Notes under the pieces: generated by a model
What the model saw: the letters and a program-made list of their open reading frames with translations, nothing else
Databases searched by the model: none
Told to the model about the DNA's origin: nothing
Source of the DNA: Gammaproteobacteria bacterium
GTDB taxonomy: Bacteria; Pseudomonadota; Gammaproteobacteria; Xanthomonadales; SZUA-36
Direction of reading: 5' to 3'
NCBI GenBank assembly: GCA_024279945.1
Contig: JAJRRA010000080.1
Span: 1 to 64,000, forward strand
Length of the DNA stretch: 64,000 bases
Position numbers and translations under genes: made by a program
Shown: piece after piece, positions 32,703 through 42,295 of the stretch
How the letters are laid out: each line of letters begins with the position of its first letter
Numbering within the stretch: the stretch's first letter is position 1

Positions 32703-34021
32703 ATGCGCAACTATATTAATAAGTTGAAAGCGGATGGAGAGCTGAAAACGGTTGCCGTGGCCGTGGACCCCCAATTCGAACTCGCCGCCGTGACCAAACA
32801 GGCACAGCGACACAGTGACGATGCCGTCTTTTCAACCAGGTAAAAGGTACGGCTTTTCCCGTTGTGACCAACCTTTTCAGCAGTCGCCACCGCCTGTGTG
32901 AACTGATTCAGGCGGAGGATGGAAATTTCTGTCCTGCCTGGAACCGGATCCTGGATGAAACGGCCTCCATGCCCTCGGGCGGCACCTGCAGCAGCGCTGC
33001 ACCGGCGGATCTGGTCACGGGCAAACTCAGTGACTTGCCGCTGATCCACTACCATGAAAAAGACGCGGGCCCGTACCTTACCTCTGCCATTTTCCTGGCA
33101 AAAGATCCGCACACAAAAATCCCCAATTTGTCGTTCCACCGGGCCATGTACGTCAGTGACCAGGAACTGCGCATCCGATTGGGCAGCACTCACGATCTGT
33201 ATCACTATCAGCAAAAGGCGGAAGAACGAAACGAAGCACTGGAGGCGGCCTTGTTGATTACGGTATCTCCGGCGCTGTTTCTGGCTGCCTCGGCCTCAAT
33301 ACCACGGGACTGGAGCGAGTTGGCCCTGGCAGCGAAGATTTCCGGTGAGGAAATTGAGACTTACCCGGCGCGAACCATCGACCTGGAAATACCCCGGGCA
33401 GCCCGGATCGTGGTGGAAGGCAGAATACGGGCCAATGAAAGACGCCCGGAAGGGCCGTTTGGCGAATTCATGGGCTACTACGTGCCACAGGCGGATAATC
33501 ATGTGTTTGAAGTCACCAGCGTGTACTCGCGCCGGAACGCGGTGTTTCACAGCATCCTGTGCGGCTCCAGCGAAGACCTCACCCTGCTGGAAACGCTAAC
33601 TGCAGCCAAAATGTACCGGCATCTGAATAAGGTACTGCCGGGGATTGTCGATGTCAGTTGTTCTCCCGCCTTCATGAACACCACCGTCAAAATCTCCCAG
33701 CAGTATGAGGGCCATGCCCGGCAGGTCATCATGGCCGCATTCGGCGCAGACCTGGATTACAACAAGGCCGTGTTCGTGGTGGATGAGGATATTGATATCA
33801 CCGACATGAACGAAGTGATGTGGGCCTTTCTCAGCCGTGGCCGGGTCGATAAGCGCACCATGGTGATTGATGATGTACCGGGCTTTTACCGTGACCCACA
33901 TAAAGATCACTGGGGCAGACTGGGGCTTGATGCCACGATGCCGTTTGGCCGGGAAGCAGAGTTTGAAAGAAAGCGCATACCCGGCGAAACCGACATCGAT
34001 CTGGATGAGTACTTTAAATAA
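32703..34021 (+). pseudogene. UbiD-family decarboxylase broken by a frameshift
   Basis: The N-terminal 46 codons (GELKTVAVAVDPQFELA, AVFSTR stop at 32841) match a UbiD start, but translation stops. The rest, in another frame, reads NQVKGTAFPVVTNLFSSRHR and then the whole UbiD body: PEGPFGEFMGYY with catalytic Glu, VSCSPAFMN and the C-terminal WGRLGLDATMPF. One T missing from a T-run near 32828-32831 (TTTT instead of TTTTT) would restore DAVFFNQVKG, as in normal UbiD. UbiD enzymes decarboxylate aromatic or unsaturated acids with prenyl-FMN. A GTG at 32864 could express the body without its N-terminus. It may be a true mutation or an assembly error. Confidence 0.8.
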
Positions 34022-34085
34022 CGCGGCCCCATTCCGGGCCGGGAAACCAGAGCTTAAACGATGACATATACAGGCTGGGGTATGC

Positions 34086-35327
34086 ATGACTGAGCAGGGC
34101 AAGAAGTCTAAATCCATCTATTACGGCTGGTGGATCGTCGCCACCGCAGCGGTCGGCATGTCCACCGGGCCGGGCCAGTTTGCCTTCGGTTCACTGGGCT
34201 TGTTCATGATACCGCTGGGTGAGGAATTTGGCTGGAACCGGGCGGAAATCAGCCTGGCCCTGATGTTCTTTACCGGCGCACTTGCCCTTGCGATCCCTTT
34301 TATCGGCCGACTGGTTGATCGATTCGGCAGCCGGAAAATCCTGCTGCCGTCCTACGCGATCTTCTCCGTTTTGCTGGCCTTGATCCCCCTGTTTGCAGAC
34401 AAACTGTGGATTTTATATCTGCTCTTCATATTGATCGGTTCACTGGCAGCCGGCGCCAACGCCCTGCCCTACCTGCGCTCTATTTCCGCCTGGTTCGACC
34501 GGCGCCGGGGACTCGCCCTGGGGATCGCCATGGGCGGCAGCGGCATGGGGTTTGTGTATGTTCCGCCGATGGTGCAACACATGATCGACTCCTATGGCTG
34601 GCGTTCGGGATACCTGATGCTCGCCGTGGTGTCATTCGTCGTCGCCGTGCCGCTGGTTTATTTTGTGCTGCGCGAAGTGCCGTCAAAAACTGAAATCGAG
34701 GACTACGATGAGCTTCTCCATGAACCCCTGAACAGCGATCAGGAGTCGGTCGCAAGCATTCCCCTGTCGACCCTGCTCAAGAACCGGCTGTTGTGGCAGT
34801 TGTTTATCATCTTTGCCCTGCTGTCCTTCAGCCTCTACGGCGTTCTGTCCCATCTCGTGCCCATGCTTTCTGATCGGGGCATGTCGTCAGGAGAAGCCGC
34901 TGCGGCCATGTCCACCCTGGGCATATCCATTGTCGTCGCGCGGATCATCATCGGTTACGTTATCGACCGTTTTTTCGCACCCTACGTTGCTGCAGTCTGT
35001 TTCGTGGTGGCAATCATCGGCGTCAGTCTGTTGGCAAGCGGCGCGGTGGGTCCGCTGGCCTTTGTCGCCGCCATACTGATCGGCTTCAGTATGGGCGCCG
35101 AGTTCGACATGCTGTCCTTCCTGACCAGCCGCTACTTCGGCGTCGATAACTTCGGCCAGGTTTACGGCCTGCTGTTTACCTCGTTTCTGATCGGCACTTC
35201 CGCCGGGCCGGTAGCCTACGGCATCGGCTACGAATCAATGGGTTCCTACATCTGGATGCTGCTGGCCAGCATCGTGTTGATGATTGTCTCGACCGTATTT
35301 ACGCTGCTGCTGCCGAAATATTCCTGA
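34086..35327 (+). CDS. MFS transporter (OFA/monocarboxylate-like)
   Basis: A 413-residue protein with twelve helices. It has YYGWWIVATAAVGMS at the start, an RLVDRFGSRKI loop (motif A, between helices 2 and 3), FDRRRGLALGIAMGGSG between helices 4 and 5, and a SFSLYGVLSHLVPML helix 7. This is the OFA/MCT type of organic-anion transporter. It follows the UbiD-like gene by 64 bp and is probably its operon partner, importing or exporting an organic acid. Confidence 0.88.
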   Translation: MTEQGKKSKSIYYGWWIVATAAVGMSTGPGQFAFGSLGLFMIPLGEEFGWNRAEISLALMFFTGALALAIPFIGRLVDRFGSRKILLPSYAIFSVLLALIPLFADKLWILYLLFILIGSLAAGANALPYLRSISAWFDRRRGLALGIAMGGSGMGFVYVPPMVQHMIDSYGWRSGYLMLAVVSFVVAVPLVYFVLREVPSKTEIEDYDELLHEPLNSDQESVASIPLSTLLKNRLLWQLFIIFALLSFSLYGVLSHLVPMLSDRGMSSGEAAAAMSTLGISIVVARIIIGYVIDRFFAPYVAAVCFVVAIIGVSLLASGAVGPLAFVAAILIGFSMGAEFDMLSFLTSRYFGVDNFGQVYGLLFTSFLIGTSAGPVAYGIGYESMGSYIWMLLASIVLMIVSTVFTLLLPKYS

Positions 35328-35380
35328 AAGTGTGCTGCTACTTAATAAAATGCGGCTGTAAATATAAGCTGTACTGACAA

Positions 35381-36871
35381 CTAAAGCCGAGCAATAACCG
35401 ACTTCAATTCCGTATACTGCAACAAGGATTCATAACCATTCTCACGCCCCCAGCCCGACTGCCGGTAGCCCCCAAAAGGAACCGCCATATCCGGAATCCC
35501 ATGACAGTTGATCCAAACCAGCCCCGCACGAACGGCATCCGCCGTGAGATGCGCCTTACTGATGTCGCGCGTCCAGATACTGGCCGCCAGGCCAAATTCG
35601 CTGTCATTGGCCAGAGCCACGACTTGTTCCTGCCGGCTAAAGGGCATAGCAACCAGCACCGGACCAAAAATCTCGTCACTGACCACGCTCATACGATGGG
35701 TGGTATCAGCCAAAACCGTGGGCTCGATGAAATAGCCGCCACCGTCGGTGATCAGCTTTCCGCCGGCGGCGAGTTTCGCACCTTCGGCCAGCCCCGCTTC
35801 AACCATGCGATACACATCCTGCAAATGCTGCCGGGAGATTAACGGCCCCATGTCCATGGCGCTGTTGGTGGCCGGCCCTACCTTCATGTTTTTGGCAATC
35901 TCCGCCACGCCGCTAATCACCTCGTCGTATACAGAATCCTGCACGTACAGACGGGATCCGGCGACACAAACCTGGCCGGCAGAAGAGAATATGGCCTCAG
36001 CCGCGCCGGCGATGGCCCCTTCCAGGTCGGCATCATCAAAAACGATGACCGGTGATTTGCCACCCAGTTCAAGAGTCACTTTCTTCAGATTGCCCTTCGC
36101 CGCATCGATGATCTGTTTGCCCACCTCAGTGGACCCGGTGAAAGACACTTTACCGACATCCGGATGTTCCGCCAGCAGGCGGCCAATGGTGGAGCCGCCT
36201 CCCGAGATAATATTGATAACACCGTCAGGAACACCTGCCTCGATCATCAACTCACCCAAGCGGGTGATCGACAGCGGTGTCTGAGAGGCGGGCTTGATCA
36301 CCACGCTGCAACCGGCTGCCAGCGCCGGGGCGATTTTCCACGCCGCCTGCACCAGCGGGCCGTTCCAGGGAATGATCAGCGCCGCCACGCCGATGGGCTC
36401 GCGCTGGGTGTAAATATGGAACGCCTGGCCGGGAACCGTGGAAAGCTGCTTGGTCGTCCCCTCGATTTTGGTGCACCAGCCTGCGTAGTAGCGGAAACAT
36501 TCCGCCGCGAACGGAACCTCACCGTTGAGTGCACCGAGGTAAAACTTTCCCGCATCGAGCATTTCCAATTCGGCCATTTCTTCGGCATGAGCTCCGATCA
36601 GATCGGCCACGCGCCACAATACCTTCGCCCGCTGCGCCGGGGTCAGACCGGTCCAGCGGTGATCGTTGAAACTGGCCCGTGCTGCGGCCACCGCACGGTT
36701 GGCGTCTTCTTCGGTAGCCGTTGCCGCAGTGGTGATGATTTCACCGCTGGAGGGATTGAAAATATCTTCGCTGCGCCCATCGCCGGCAAGCTGCCACTGG
36801 CCGTCAATCAGCAGCCGCTGGACGGCTTCGAGCCGCCGGGCGACCCGGGGTGTTATTGCATGTTCAGCCAT
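35381..36871 (-). CDS. Aldehyde dehydrogenase
   Basis: A 496-residue NAD(P)-dependent enzyme. Key sites are IPWNGPL (cofactor), VSFTGSTEVGKQI, the general-base Glu in VTLELGGKSP (about residue 266) and catalytic Cys in AGQVCVAGSRLY (about 301), and the EIFGPVLV segment. It oxidises an aldehyde to an acid; the substrate is unknown. It faces the MFS gene and is 18 bp downstream of the HisC-like aminotransferase, so the two are likely one operon, running leftward with the nitrilase and oxidoreductase genes. Confidence 0.95.
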   Translation of the reverse strand: MAEHAITPRVARRLEAVQRLLIDGQWQLAGDGRSEDIFNPSSGEIITTAATATEEDANRAVAAARASFNDHRWTGLTPAQRAKVLWRVADLIGAHAEEMAELEMLDAGKFYLGALNGEVPFAAECFRYYAGWCTKIEGTTKQLSTVPGQAFHIYTQREPIGVAALIIPWNGPLVQAAWKIAPALAAGCSVVIKPASQTPLSITRLGELMIEAGVPDGVINIISGGGSTIGRLLAEHPDVGKVSFTGSTEVGKQIIDAAKGNLKKVTLELGGKSPVIVFDDADLEGAIAGAAEAIFSSAGQVCVAGSRLYVQDSVYDEVISGVAEIAKNMKVGPATNSAMDMGPLISRQHLQDVYRMVEAGLAEGAKLAAGGKLITDGGGYFIEPTVLADTTHRMSVVSDEIFGPVLVAMPFSRQEQVVALANDSEFGLAASIWTRDISKAHLTADAVRAGLVWINCHGIPDMAVPFGGYRQSGWGRENGYESLLQYTELKSVIARL

Positions 36872-36889
36872 TGAGCCTGTCTCCCTGTC

Positions 36890-38023
36890 TCAGCTTGCCA
36901 TGTACTCGCTCAGTGCTTCGATGACGGCCTCATTCTCGTGATCGAGCCCGACCGTGATGCGCAGAAACGCGTCAGAGCCTCCGGCAGGACGCGGGATAAT
37001 GCCGCGTGACTGCATAAACGCTGCGGCCTGAGATCCTGATTTGCCGCTTGCGGCATCGAATTTAAGCAGATATAAATTGGTCGAGCTGGGAACCACTTCG
37101 ATTCCGAGTTGTATCAGTTCCCGGCTGATCCGCTGCAGCGAACGCTTATTGTATTCCTTTACACCCCGAATATATTCCACATCCTGCACGGCAGCCGCCG
37201 CTGTCGCCAGCGCCGGCCCGTTGGTGTTGAAGGGTGTCCTGATACGCTGCAGAACCGAAATCACCTCGGTCGGGCAGTAGGCCCAGCCGATGCGCAAGCC
37301 GGAAAGCCCGTAAATTTTGGAAAAGGTCCGGGTCATCATGACATTTTCAAATTCATCGACCAGTTTTTCACCACTGGCAAAGTCCTGCTGATCAACGTAT
37401 TCCGCATAGGCGTTATCGATCAACAGCAGGCAGTTTTTTGGCAAACCGGCGTGCAGTCGCCTCATTTCTGATTCGCTGATGTAGGTTCCGGTGGGGTTGT
37501 TCGGGTTGGCGATGGTGCAAAAACGGGTCTTTTCACTGACCCGCTCAAGCAGTGCGTCGACATCAATCCGGTAGGATTTTTCCGGTGCGATACGCAGCCT
37601 GGCGCCTTGCGCGGTACAGTGAATATTACTCATGATGAAGCCGTTTTCACTCAGCAGCGCTTCATCACCGGGTGCCAGGTAAGCCCGCACGGCGAGCAGG
37701 ATCAGCTCTTCCGAACCGCTGCCGCAGATGATCCGCTCGACATCCAGGCCATGAACGCCGGCAATGGCCTGGCGCAATGCGAGCTGTGAACCATCCGGGT
37801 AACGGTTGAGTTCGCCCGCACTTTCCCGAAAAGCCCTGAGTGCCAGCGAACTGGGCCCGTGGGCGGATTCGTTGGAGGAGAGCTTGATCGGGTTTTCCAC
37901 TCCGGGAATAAGGCTCTCACCCTGAATATAGGCGGACAATTTCATCACGCCCGGAACGGCTGTCAGGCCTGCCGGGGAATTATTATCCGGTCCTGCAGAT
38001 GCAATTCTGTTTGATTCACTCAT
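36890..38023 (-). CDS. HisC-like aminotransferase
   Basis: A 377-residue class II PLP enzyme: KLSSNESAHGPS, ANPNNPTGTY, DNAYAEYVDQQDF, Lys in FSKIYGLSGLRIGWAY and LRITVG near the end, matching histidinol-phosphate aminotransferase. Since no his genes are near and it lies among catabolic genes, it may act on another amine. AAGGA lies upstream of the start. A small membrane protein gene lies immediately upstream. Confidence 0.9.
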   Translation of the reverse strand: MSESNRIASAGPDNNSPAGLTAVPGVMKLSAYIQGESLIPGVENPIKLSSNESAHGPSSLALRAFRESAGELNRYPDGSQLALRQAIAGVHGLDVERIICGSGSEELILLAVRAYLAPGDEALLSENGFIMSNIHCTAQGARLRIAPEKSYRIDVDALLERVSEKTRFCTIANPNNPTGTYISESEMRRLHAGLPKNCLLLIDNAYAEYVDQQDFASGEKLVDEFENVMMTRTFSKIYGLSGLRIGWAYCPTEVISVLQRIRTPFNTNGPALATAAAAVQDVEYIRGVKEYNKRSLQRISRELIQLGIEVVPSSTNLYLLKFDAASGKSGSQAAAFMQSRGIIPRPAGGSDAFLRITVGLDHENEAVIEALSEYMAS

Positions 38024-38077
38024 CGCTGTATTCCTTGATCACGCGTCTTTCGTTCCGCCCCAATCACTTCGCAGCCT

Positions 38078-38332
38078 TCATTTTGGACCGCTGCGTTTGC
38101 GCCGATGGCGGCGACGATAACGTAGCAGGAAGAAGGGAAAACCCAGGAAGTAGACCCACACCATCGGATTGGACAGCGCCTTGCCCAGTGCGGAAACAAT
38201 GTCATCCGGGCTGATATAGACTTTGCTTTCCATGCATCGCGTGGCATCGGAATGAATGATCAGGTGATCCTTTTTATACTGGAATTTCCCGAATACAAAA
38301 TCAATGTCGGCGAGTTTACTCCTGACTTTCAT
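38078..38332 (-). CDS. Small hypothetical protein with one C-terminal membrane segment
   Basis: An 84-residue protein with a soluble N-terminus (KVRSKLADIDFVFGKFQYKK) and one hydrophobic segment (VWVYFLGFPFFLLRY, about 58-72) ending in an Arg/Lys-rich tail, so the C-terminus is likely cytoplasmic. GGAG is eight bases upstream of the ATG. It fills the gap between the nitrilase and aminotransferase genes in the same direction. No family recognised. Confidence 0.6.
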   Translation of the reverse strand: MKVRSKLADIDFVFGKFQYKKDHLIIHSDATRCMESKVYISPDDIVSALGKALSNPMVWVYFLGFPFFLLRYRRRHRRKRSGPK

Positions 38333-38349
38333 ACGCTACTCCGGCGGCG

Positions 38350-39504
38350 TCAATCCTTTCTCAGGCGCCCGGTTTTCTGAGCGTAATCAATTCGTTTCTG
38401 CAGCAGTTTGGAAATGTCCTCCGGTTCATAGCCTGCCGGCGGCGTAAACTGACCCCGCGCATACAGATCATCGAACACTTCCTTGCAGATGGTGACCTTG
38501 TCGGACAGCGTTCTCGGCGGTTTACCCGTCGGAAAGCGATTGGGCGGGTAGATCGGATTTTCATAAATCTGCCGGAAACCCTCGGTGCGTATATCCACCC
38601 AGCAGTTGTGAATGGTGCGGGTGCGGTGGGTGCGCAGAGCTTCGATATCCAGTTGCACCGCCAGCACCTGTTCTGCCGGGTACGGCGCTTCGCGCAGGAC
38701 CATGCCCGTATAGTCAATCGCGAAGGAATGGCCGGGACAAAAGGCCTTGGGATAATAATCGTAGTTGACCGATCCCCAGTTCGAGCCCAGCAGGTAGCAC
38801 ATGTTATCGTGCGCCCGGGTGCGGCGGGTAAACATCCAGAAATCCCAGGGCTGGGAAACCCCCTCCACTTCCTGGATAGCGCCGGGGTGGCAGATCACTT
38901 CCGCGCCATTGAAGCCCAACGCCCGTGACACTTCAGGGGTGCAGCCATCGTGACAGGTCATGGTGCCGAGCTTGCCGATTTCGGTATCGATGACCGGAAA
39001 CAAATCCTTAATGTCACCACCGAGTCTGTCGCAGTACTCGTCAAACAGATCGTGGGGGCTGGTGCCAAGGCCGATGTAGGCCGGTATATGCCACTTGTGA
39101 TACTTGAGGACGACATCGCCGGAGGGGCCGATGATGAAGTTGGAATTGAACCAGCGATCGGGGAACTCCGGCACCTTCTCCATCACCCCGCCCCCGCACA
39201 GATAAAGGCCATATTGCTGGGCAATTTCCGCCAGTTGGTCAATTTCCGGGCCGGGAATGGTCACCACTTTTTTCATCGCATCCTCGATTCCGGTTTCACC
39301 CTTGCCCGGGGTGCCGACACCCTGGAGAAAATATTCCGGCAAAACCACCAGGCGAACCGGCACTTCCCAGAAGTAACCGACGCCGAAATGAATGAGATTT
39401 TTCACCCGGTCGAGGTTTTGCTGGATACCTTCGCGATCATTTACCACCGTCACTTCCGGCTGGATAATCAATGCGGTGTACGGTTCTATTCTGTCTCTTG
39501 CCAT
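38350..39504 (-). CDS. Nitrilase/carbon-nitrogen hydrolase-family enzyme
   Basis: A 384-residue enzyme with the Glu-Lys-Cys triad: LPEYF (Glu57), LKYHKWHIP (Lys137) and MTCHDGCTPE (Cys184). It hydrolyses a nitrile, an amide or a carbamoyl group, and the extended C-terminal tail (about 90 residues after the core) suggests an amidase of the aliphatic amidase/formamidase type rather than a nitrilase. It lies 13 bp after the oxidoreductase gene, in the same operon. Confidence 0.9.
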   Translation of the reverse strand: MARDRIEPYTALIIQPEVTVVNDREGIQQNLDRVKNLIHFGVGYFWEVPVRLVVLPEYFLQGVGTPGKGETGIEDAMKKVVTIPGPEIDQLAEIAQQYGLYLCGGGVMEKVPEFPDRWFNSNFIIGPSGDVVLKYHKWHIPAYIGLGTSPHDLFDEYCDRLGGDIKDLFPVIDTEIGKLGTMTCHDGCTPEVSRALGFNGAEVICHPGAIQEVEGVSQPWDFWMFTRRTRAHDNMCYLLGSNWGSVNYDYYPKAFCPGHSFAIDYTGMVLREAPYPAEQVLAVQLDIEALRTHRTRTIHNCWVDIRTEGFRQIYENPIYPPNRFPTGKPPRTLSDKVTICKEVFDDLYARGQFTPPAGYEPEDISKLLQKRIDYAQKTGRLRKD

Positions 39505-39517
39505 GTCTGTTTCCTAT

Positions 39518-41101
39518 TCAAAAATCACAGTCGTCATCCTCTTCCCGGATGCCCAGATCAAGAAGGATTTCGTCCGCTGCAACCGTTCCCATGCCGCAGA
39601 TACCGCCACCCGGATGACAGGACGGCCCGGTCATGTAGAGCTTTTTGAGTGGGCCGCGATAGTTCGCATAATTGGGGAATGGCCGAAAAGCGCCCATCTG
39701 CGCCAGCGTGCGCTCGCCCCCAGTGGTTACACCCCGGTGAAAACAGCGGTTGGCGCGCTCCAGGCTGGGGCCGGTTTCAACGTATTCGGCGATGATATTG
39801 CCCGGATCCATGTTGCTGGTGTAGTTCTGCAATTGCCGCAGCAACACCTGGCGGCAATAATCGGGCGCAATCTCTTCCCAGTCCTCGCCGCTGGCCAGAT
39901 CAACCGGGACGAAGGTATCCATGATCAGCGTGTGCTTGCCGTCCGGCGCACGAGTGGGATCGATAGTAGTCCATGCAGCGGTCCATAAAAACGGGTCGCT
40001 GGGTGCTTTACCGGCAGCGATTTCGAGGTACTGGCGGTCGATATCCGCCACCGTGCCGAAAATTCTCTGGAAGGCTGTTTTATCCATTTCCGGGCCTGCT
40101 TTGAATGCAGGCGCTTCATGCAAGGCATAGTGCACCCGGGCAATGGTGATGTCACCGAATTTAAAATTGCGGACCATGTCCTTGAAGCCGTCAGGCAATT
40201 CGTGGTCTTCAAAGCCCTGAAGATAGGTCTGGAAGGGATCCAGCCCACTCACCACGGCCTGGCCGGCAAGGATTTCTTCACCGTTGTCCAGTCGGACACC
40301 CCGGCACACGCCGCCATCGGCGATGAATTTACGCACGGTAGCGCCCGTGCGCACGGTTCCGCCGTTTGCCTCTATGTAGCTCTTCAACGCTTCAGAAAGC
40401 ATGCCGCTGCCACCTTCGGGAATGGACTGGCCGAAATAATGGATGCTGGGGATCATCACATAGAAGCCCGCTGCCGTGCCCAGTTGGTCGGGCAGGGTCT
40501 GAGGCGCCATCGCCCAGCCCAGAATAAAGGCACGCACATGATCGTTTTCGAAATTCTCCAGGGTAAACTGGCGCGAACTGAGCTGGTAATTTCGCAGGCG
40601 CTTGAGACCCTCTGGATTGTTTTCCAGGCCTTGGTACAGATAGCTGGGCGGCGCCGGCGGACTAAACATACTCTTCACCACACCCTCCCGGATCTCACCA
40701 AATTCCTCATAAATTTCGCGGTAGCGACGGGCGTCTGCACGGGAATACTCGGCGATGCTGTCACAGGTTTTATCGACATCCTTGTAGACGATGATGCCGG
40801 GGCCTTCGTACTTATTGGGATGGCCGGTGATGTGATCCTCCGACCAGATGTATTTCAATCCGTGTTTTTCCAGTTCCGGCAGCAGTTGCTGGAAGGCCGG
40901 ATTGAGATGGATCCATACGTGGGAGGAGCCGAAGGGGTCGTGTTTGAAACCGGGCAGCGTCAACTCGCGCGTGATAACGCCTCCGCCGACCTGGTCATTA
41001 CGCTCAAGCAGCAATACATTCAGTCCGTTACTGACCAGTACGGCCGCACAAATCAGCCCGTTGTGGCCGCCGCCTGCAATGATTACGTCATAATCCGCCA
41101 T
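39518..41101 (-). CDS. Phytoene dehydrogenase-like FAD-dependent oxidoreductase
   Basis: A 527-residue flavoprotein with the dinucleotide motif VIIAGGGHNGLICAAVL (residues 6-22), LLLERNDQVGGGVITREL, and a C-terminal FAD-binding end (KLYMTGPSCHPGGGICGMG). This is the phytoene-desaturase/CrtI-like group, which in many bacteria is used outside carotenoid synthesis. No crt genes are present. First gene of the leftward operon; the AT-rich regulatory region is upstream. Confidence 0.88.
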   Translation of the reverse strand: MADYDVIIAGGGHNGLICAAVLVSNGLNVLLLERNDQVGGGVITRELTLPGFKHDPFGSSHVWIHLNPAFQQLLPELEKHGLKYIWSEDHITGHPNKYEGPGIIVYKDVDKTCDSIAEYSRADARRYREIYEEFGEIREGVVKSMFSPPAPPSYLYQGLENNPEGLKRLRNYQLSSRQFTLENFENDHVRAFILGWAMAPQTLPDQLGTAAGFYVMIPSIHYFGQSIPEGGSGMLSEALKSYIEANGGTVRTGATVRKFIADGGVCRGVRLDNGEEILAGQAVVSGLDPFQTYLQGFEDHELPDGFKDMVRNFKFGDITIARVHYALHEAPAFKAGPEMDKTAFQRIFGTVADIDRQYLEIAAGKAPSDPFLWTAAWTTIDPTRAPDGKHTLIMDTFVPVDLASGEDWEEIAPDYCRQVLLRQLQNYTSNMDPGNIIAEYVETGPSLERANRCFHRGVTTGGERTLAQMGAFRPFPNYANYRGPLKKLYMTGPSCHPGGGICGMGTVAADEILLDLGIREEDDDCDF

Positions 41102-41557
41102 TTTTGTCCCGCCGGGTTTACCCCTTCCACATCATGCCATCCGGCAATGGCCTGGAAAAACCAGGAGGTTTCAGGGGTCTTTTTAGCGATGGTAATGAAT
41201 GAGTACAAGCTATCAATAATCCCATGAATTGTCAATTATGACAATGGCCCGTTCCTGAGTTGGAAAAGCTGCTGCTTGTGAAAAATAAATACGATCTATT
41301 ATTATTTATATACAATAGCTTATCTAATATAAATAGAAATTATTTCAACTTGGAATAGAGCCGATAGCTAAGCGGGAAAGGCGCTTCAAACTGAGTGCTT
41401 TCCTATCTGAAATAAGAGGGATTGCTGTATTTTAATCCCATTATACCATCCGATCATATATACTTTGTCGGATCAGGCAGGCTGTTCCGGCCGGCATGGT
41501 GGTCAATGGATGCGGCGTCTGGAGCTTGTTGCACGGTGCCTGGCGGAGGACTTTAAA
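41102..41557. other. 456-bp AT-rich divergent regulatory region
   Basis: The spacer between the phytoene-dehydrogenase-like gene and the FadR-type regulator gene is markedly AT-rich (41270-41350 is about 75% AT). It holds the dyad at 41228-41245, a TATACT -10-like box at 41459-41464 and an ATCCGA...TCGGAT inverted repeat (41448-41453/41468-41473) around that box. Promoters for both directions probably lie here. No gene is seen; a reading frame from a TTG at 41465 lacks a ribosome site. Confidence 0.6.
41228..41245. promoter_or_regulatory. Perfect 18-bp dyad ATTGTCA-ATTA-TGACAAT
   Basis: ATTGTCA and TGACAAT are perfect inverted repeats around ATTA, about 125 bp upstream of the leftward operon and 310 bp before the GntR-family regulator gene. 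FCD-type regulators bind TTGT...ACAA-like dyads, so this is a candidate operator. Confidence 0.45.
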
Positions 41558-42295
41558 GTGAAGAAAACATCCGGCAGAGGCCAGGTGAAATCGGTGGTCG
41601 ATATTCTCGGCAAGAGAATTGCGGCAGCGCAGTACAAGGAAGGTGAAATCCTGCCGATTGAGCAACAGCTTGCAGACAGCCTGGGCGTTGGGAGAAATGC
41701 CCTGCGCGAAGCGGTCAAGGTACTATCCGGAAAAGGCCTGATTGCGACCGCTCCACGCAGTGGTACCCGGATTCGGCCCAGGGATGAATGGAACATGCTT
41801 GACCCCGACGTGCTGTCCTGGCATGCCGATCCCGAAACTGCAACCCCTGAATTCCTGCTCGCCCTGCTTGAAATCCGACGTATTATTGAACCCAGGGCGG
41901 CAGAACTGGCGGCAGTTCGAGCCACCCGGGAGGATGTCGCCACCATACTGGCCGCATACGATGACATGCAGCGCTACCAGGAAGACCCTGATCGCCGGGT
42001 GAGCGCTGACATTGAGTTGCATACCGCGATACTGGCTGCTTCCCACAATGCCTACATCAGCCATTTCAGGTATGCGATAGCCACCTACCTTAAAGCACAT
42101 TCCAAGATCGGCCAGAGGAGCGACCGGGAAAAACTTCGCAAGGATCTTGAGTTACATCACGACATCGCCTGGAGCATTGCCCGGTGCAAGGCCAAATCCG
42201 CCTATTCCAATTCAGTCAGGATGCTCAATCACGGCCGTTTGAGAGTAGAGGAGGCAGAACACAGCCTGGCAGAGGAGGCGAAACGAAGCGCTTAA
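41558..42295 (+). CDS. FadR-type GntR-family transcriptional regulator
   Basis: A 245-residue regulator from the GTG at 41558, which has GGAGGA eleven bases upstream. The winged helix (VDILGKRIAAAQYKEGEILPIEQQLADSLGVGRNALREAVKVL) is GntR-type; the C-terminal FCD domain has the metal/ligand residues in EIRRIIEPRAAELAAVRA, DIELHTAILAASHN and HHDIAW. FCD regulators respond to organic acids and usually act on neighbouring catabolic genes. It ends overlapping the convergent DUF819 gene by 4 bp. Confidence 0.9.
   Translation: MKKTSGRGQVKSVVDILGKRIAAAQYKEGEILPIEQQLADSLGVGRNALREAVKVLSGKGLIATAPRSGTRIRPRDEWNMLDPDVLSWHADPETATPEFLLALLEIRRIIEPRAAELAAVRATREDVATILAAYDDMQRYQEDPDRRVSADIELHTAILAASHNAYISHFRYAIATYLKAHSKIGQRSDREKLRKDLELHHDIAWSIARCKAKSAYSNSVRMLNHGRLRVEEAEHSLAEEAKRSA

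Noticed and set aside
38350-39504. Dedicated N-carbamoyl-D-amino-acid amidohydrolase call
   Set aside because: The Glu-Lys-Cys triad shows the superfamily only; the long C-terminal tail does not allow a specific substrate call.
40118-41227. Rightward 369-residue frame
   Set aside because: Antisense of the phytoene-dehydrogenase-like gene; no domain recognised.
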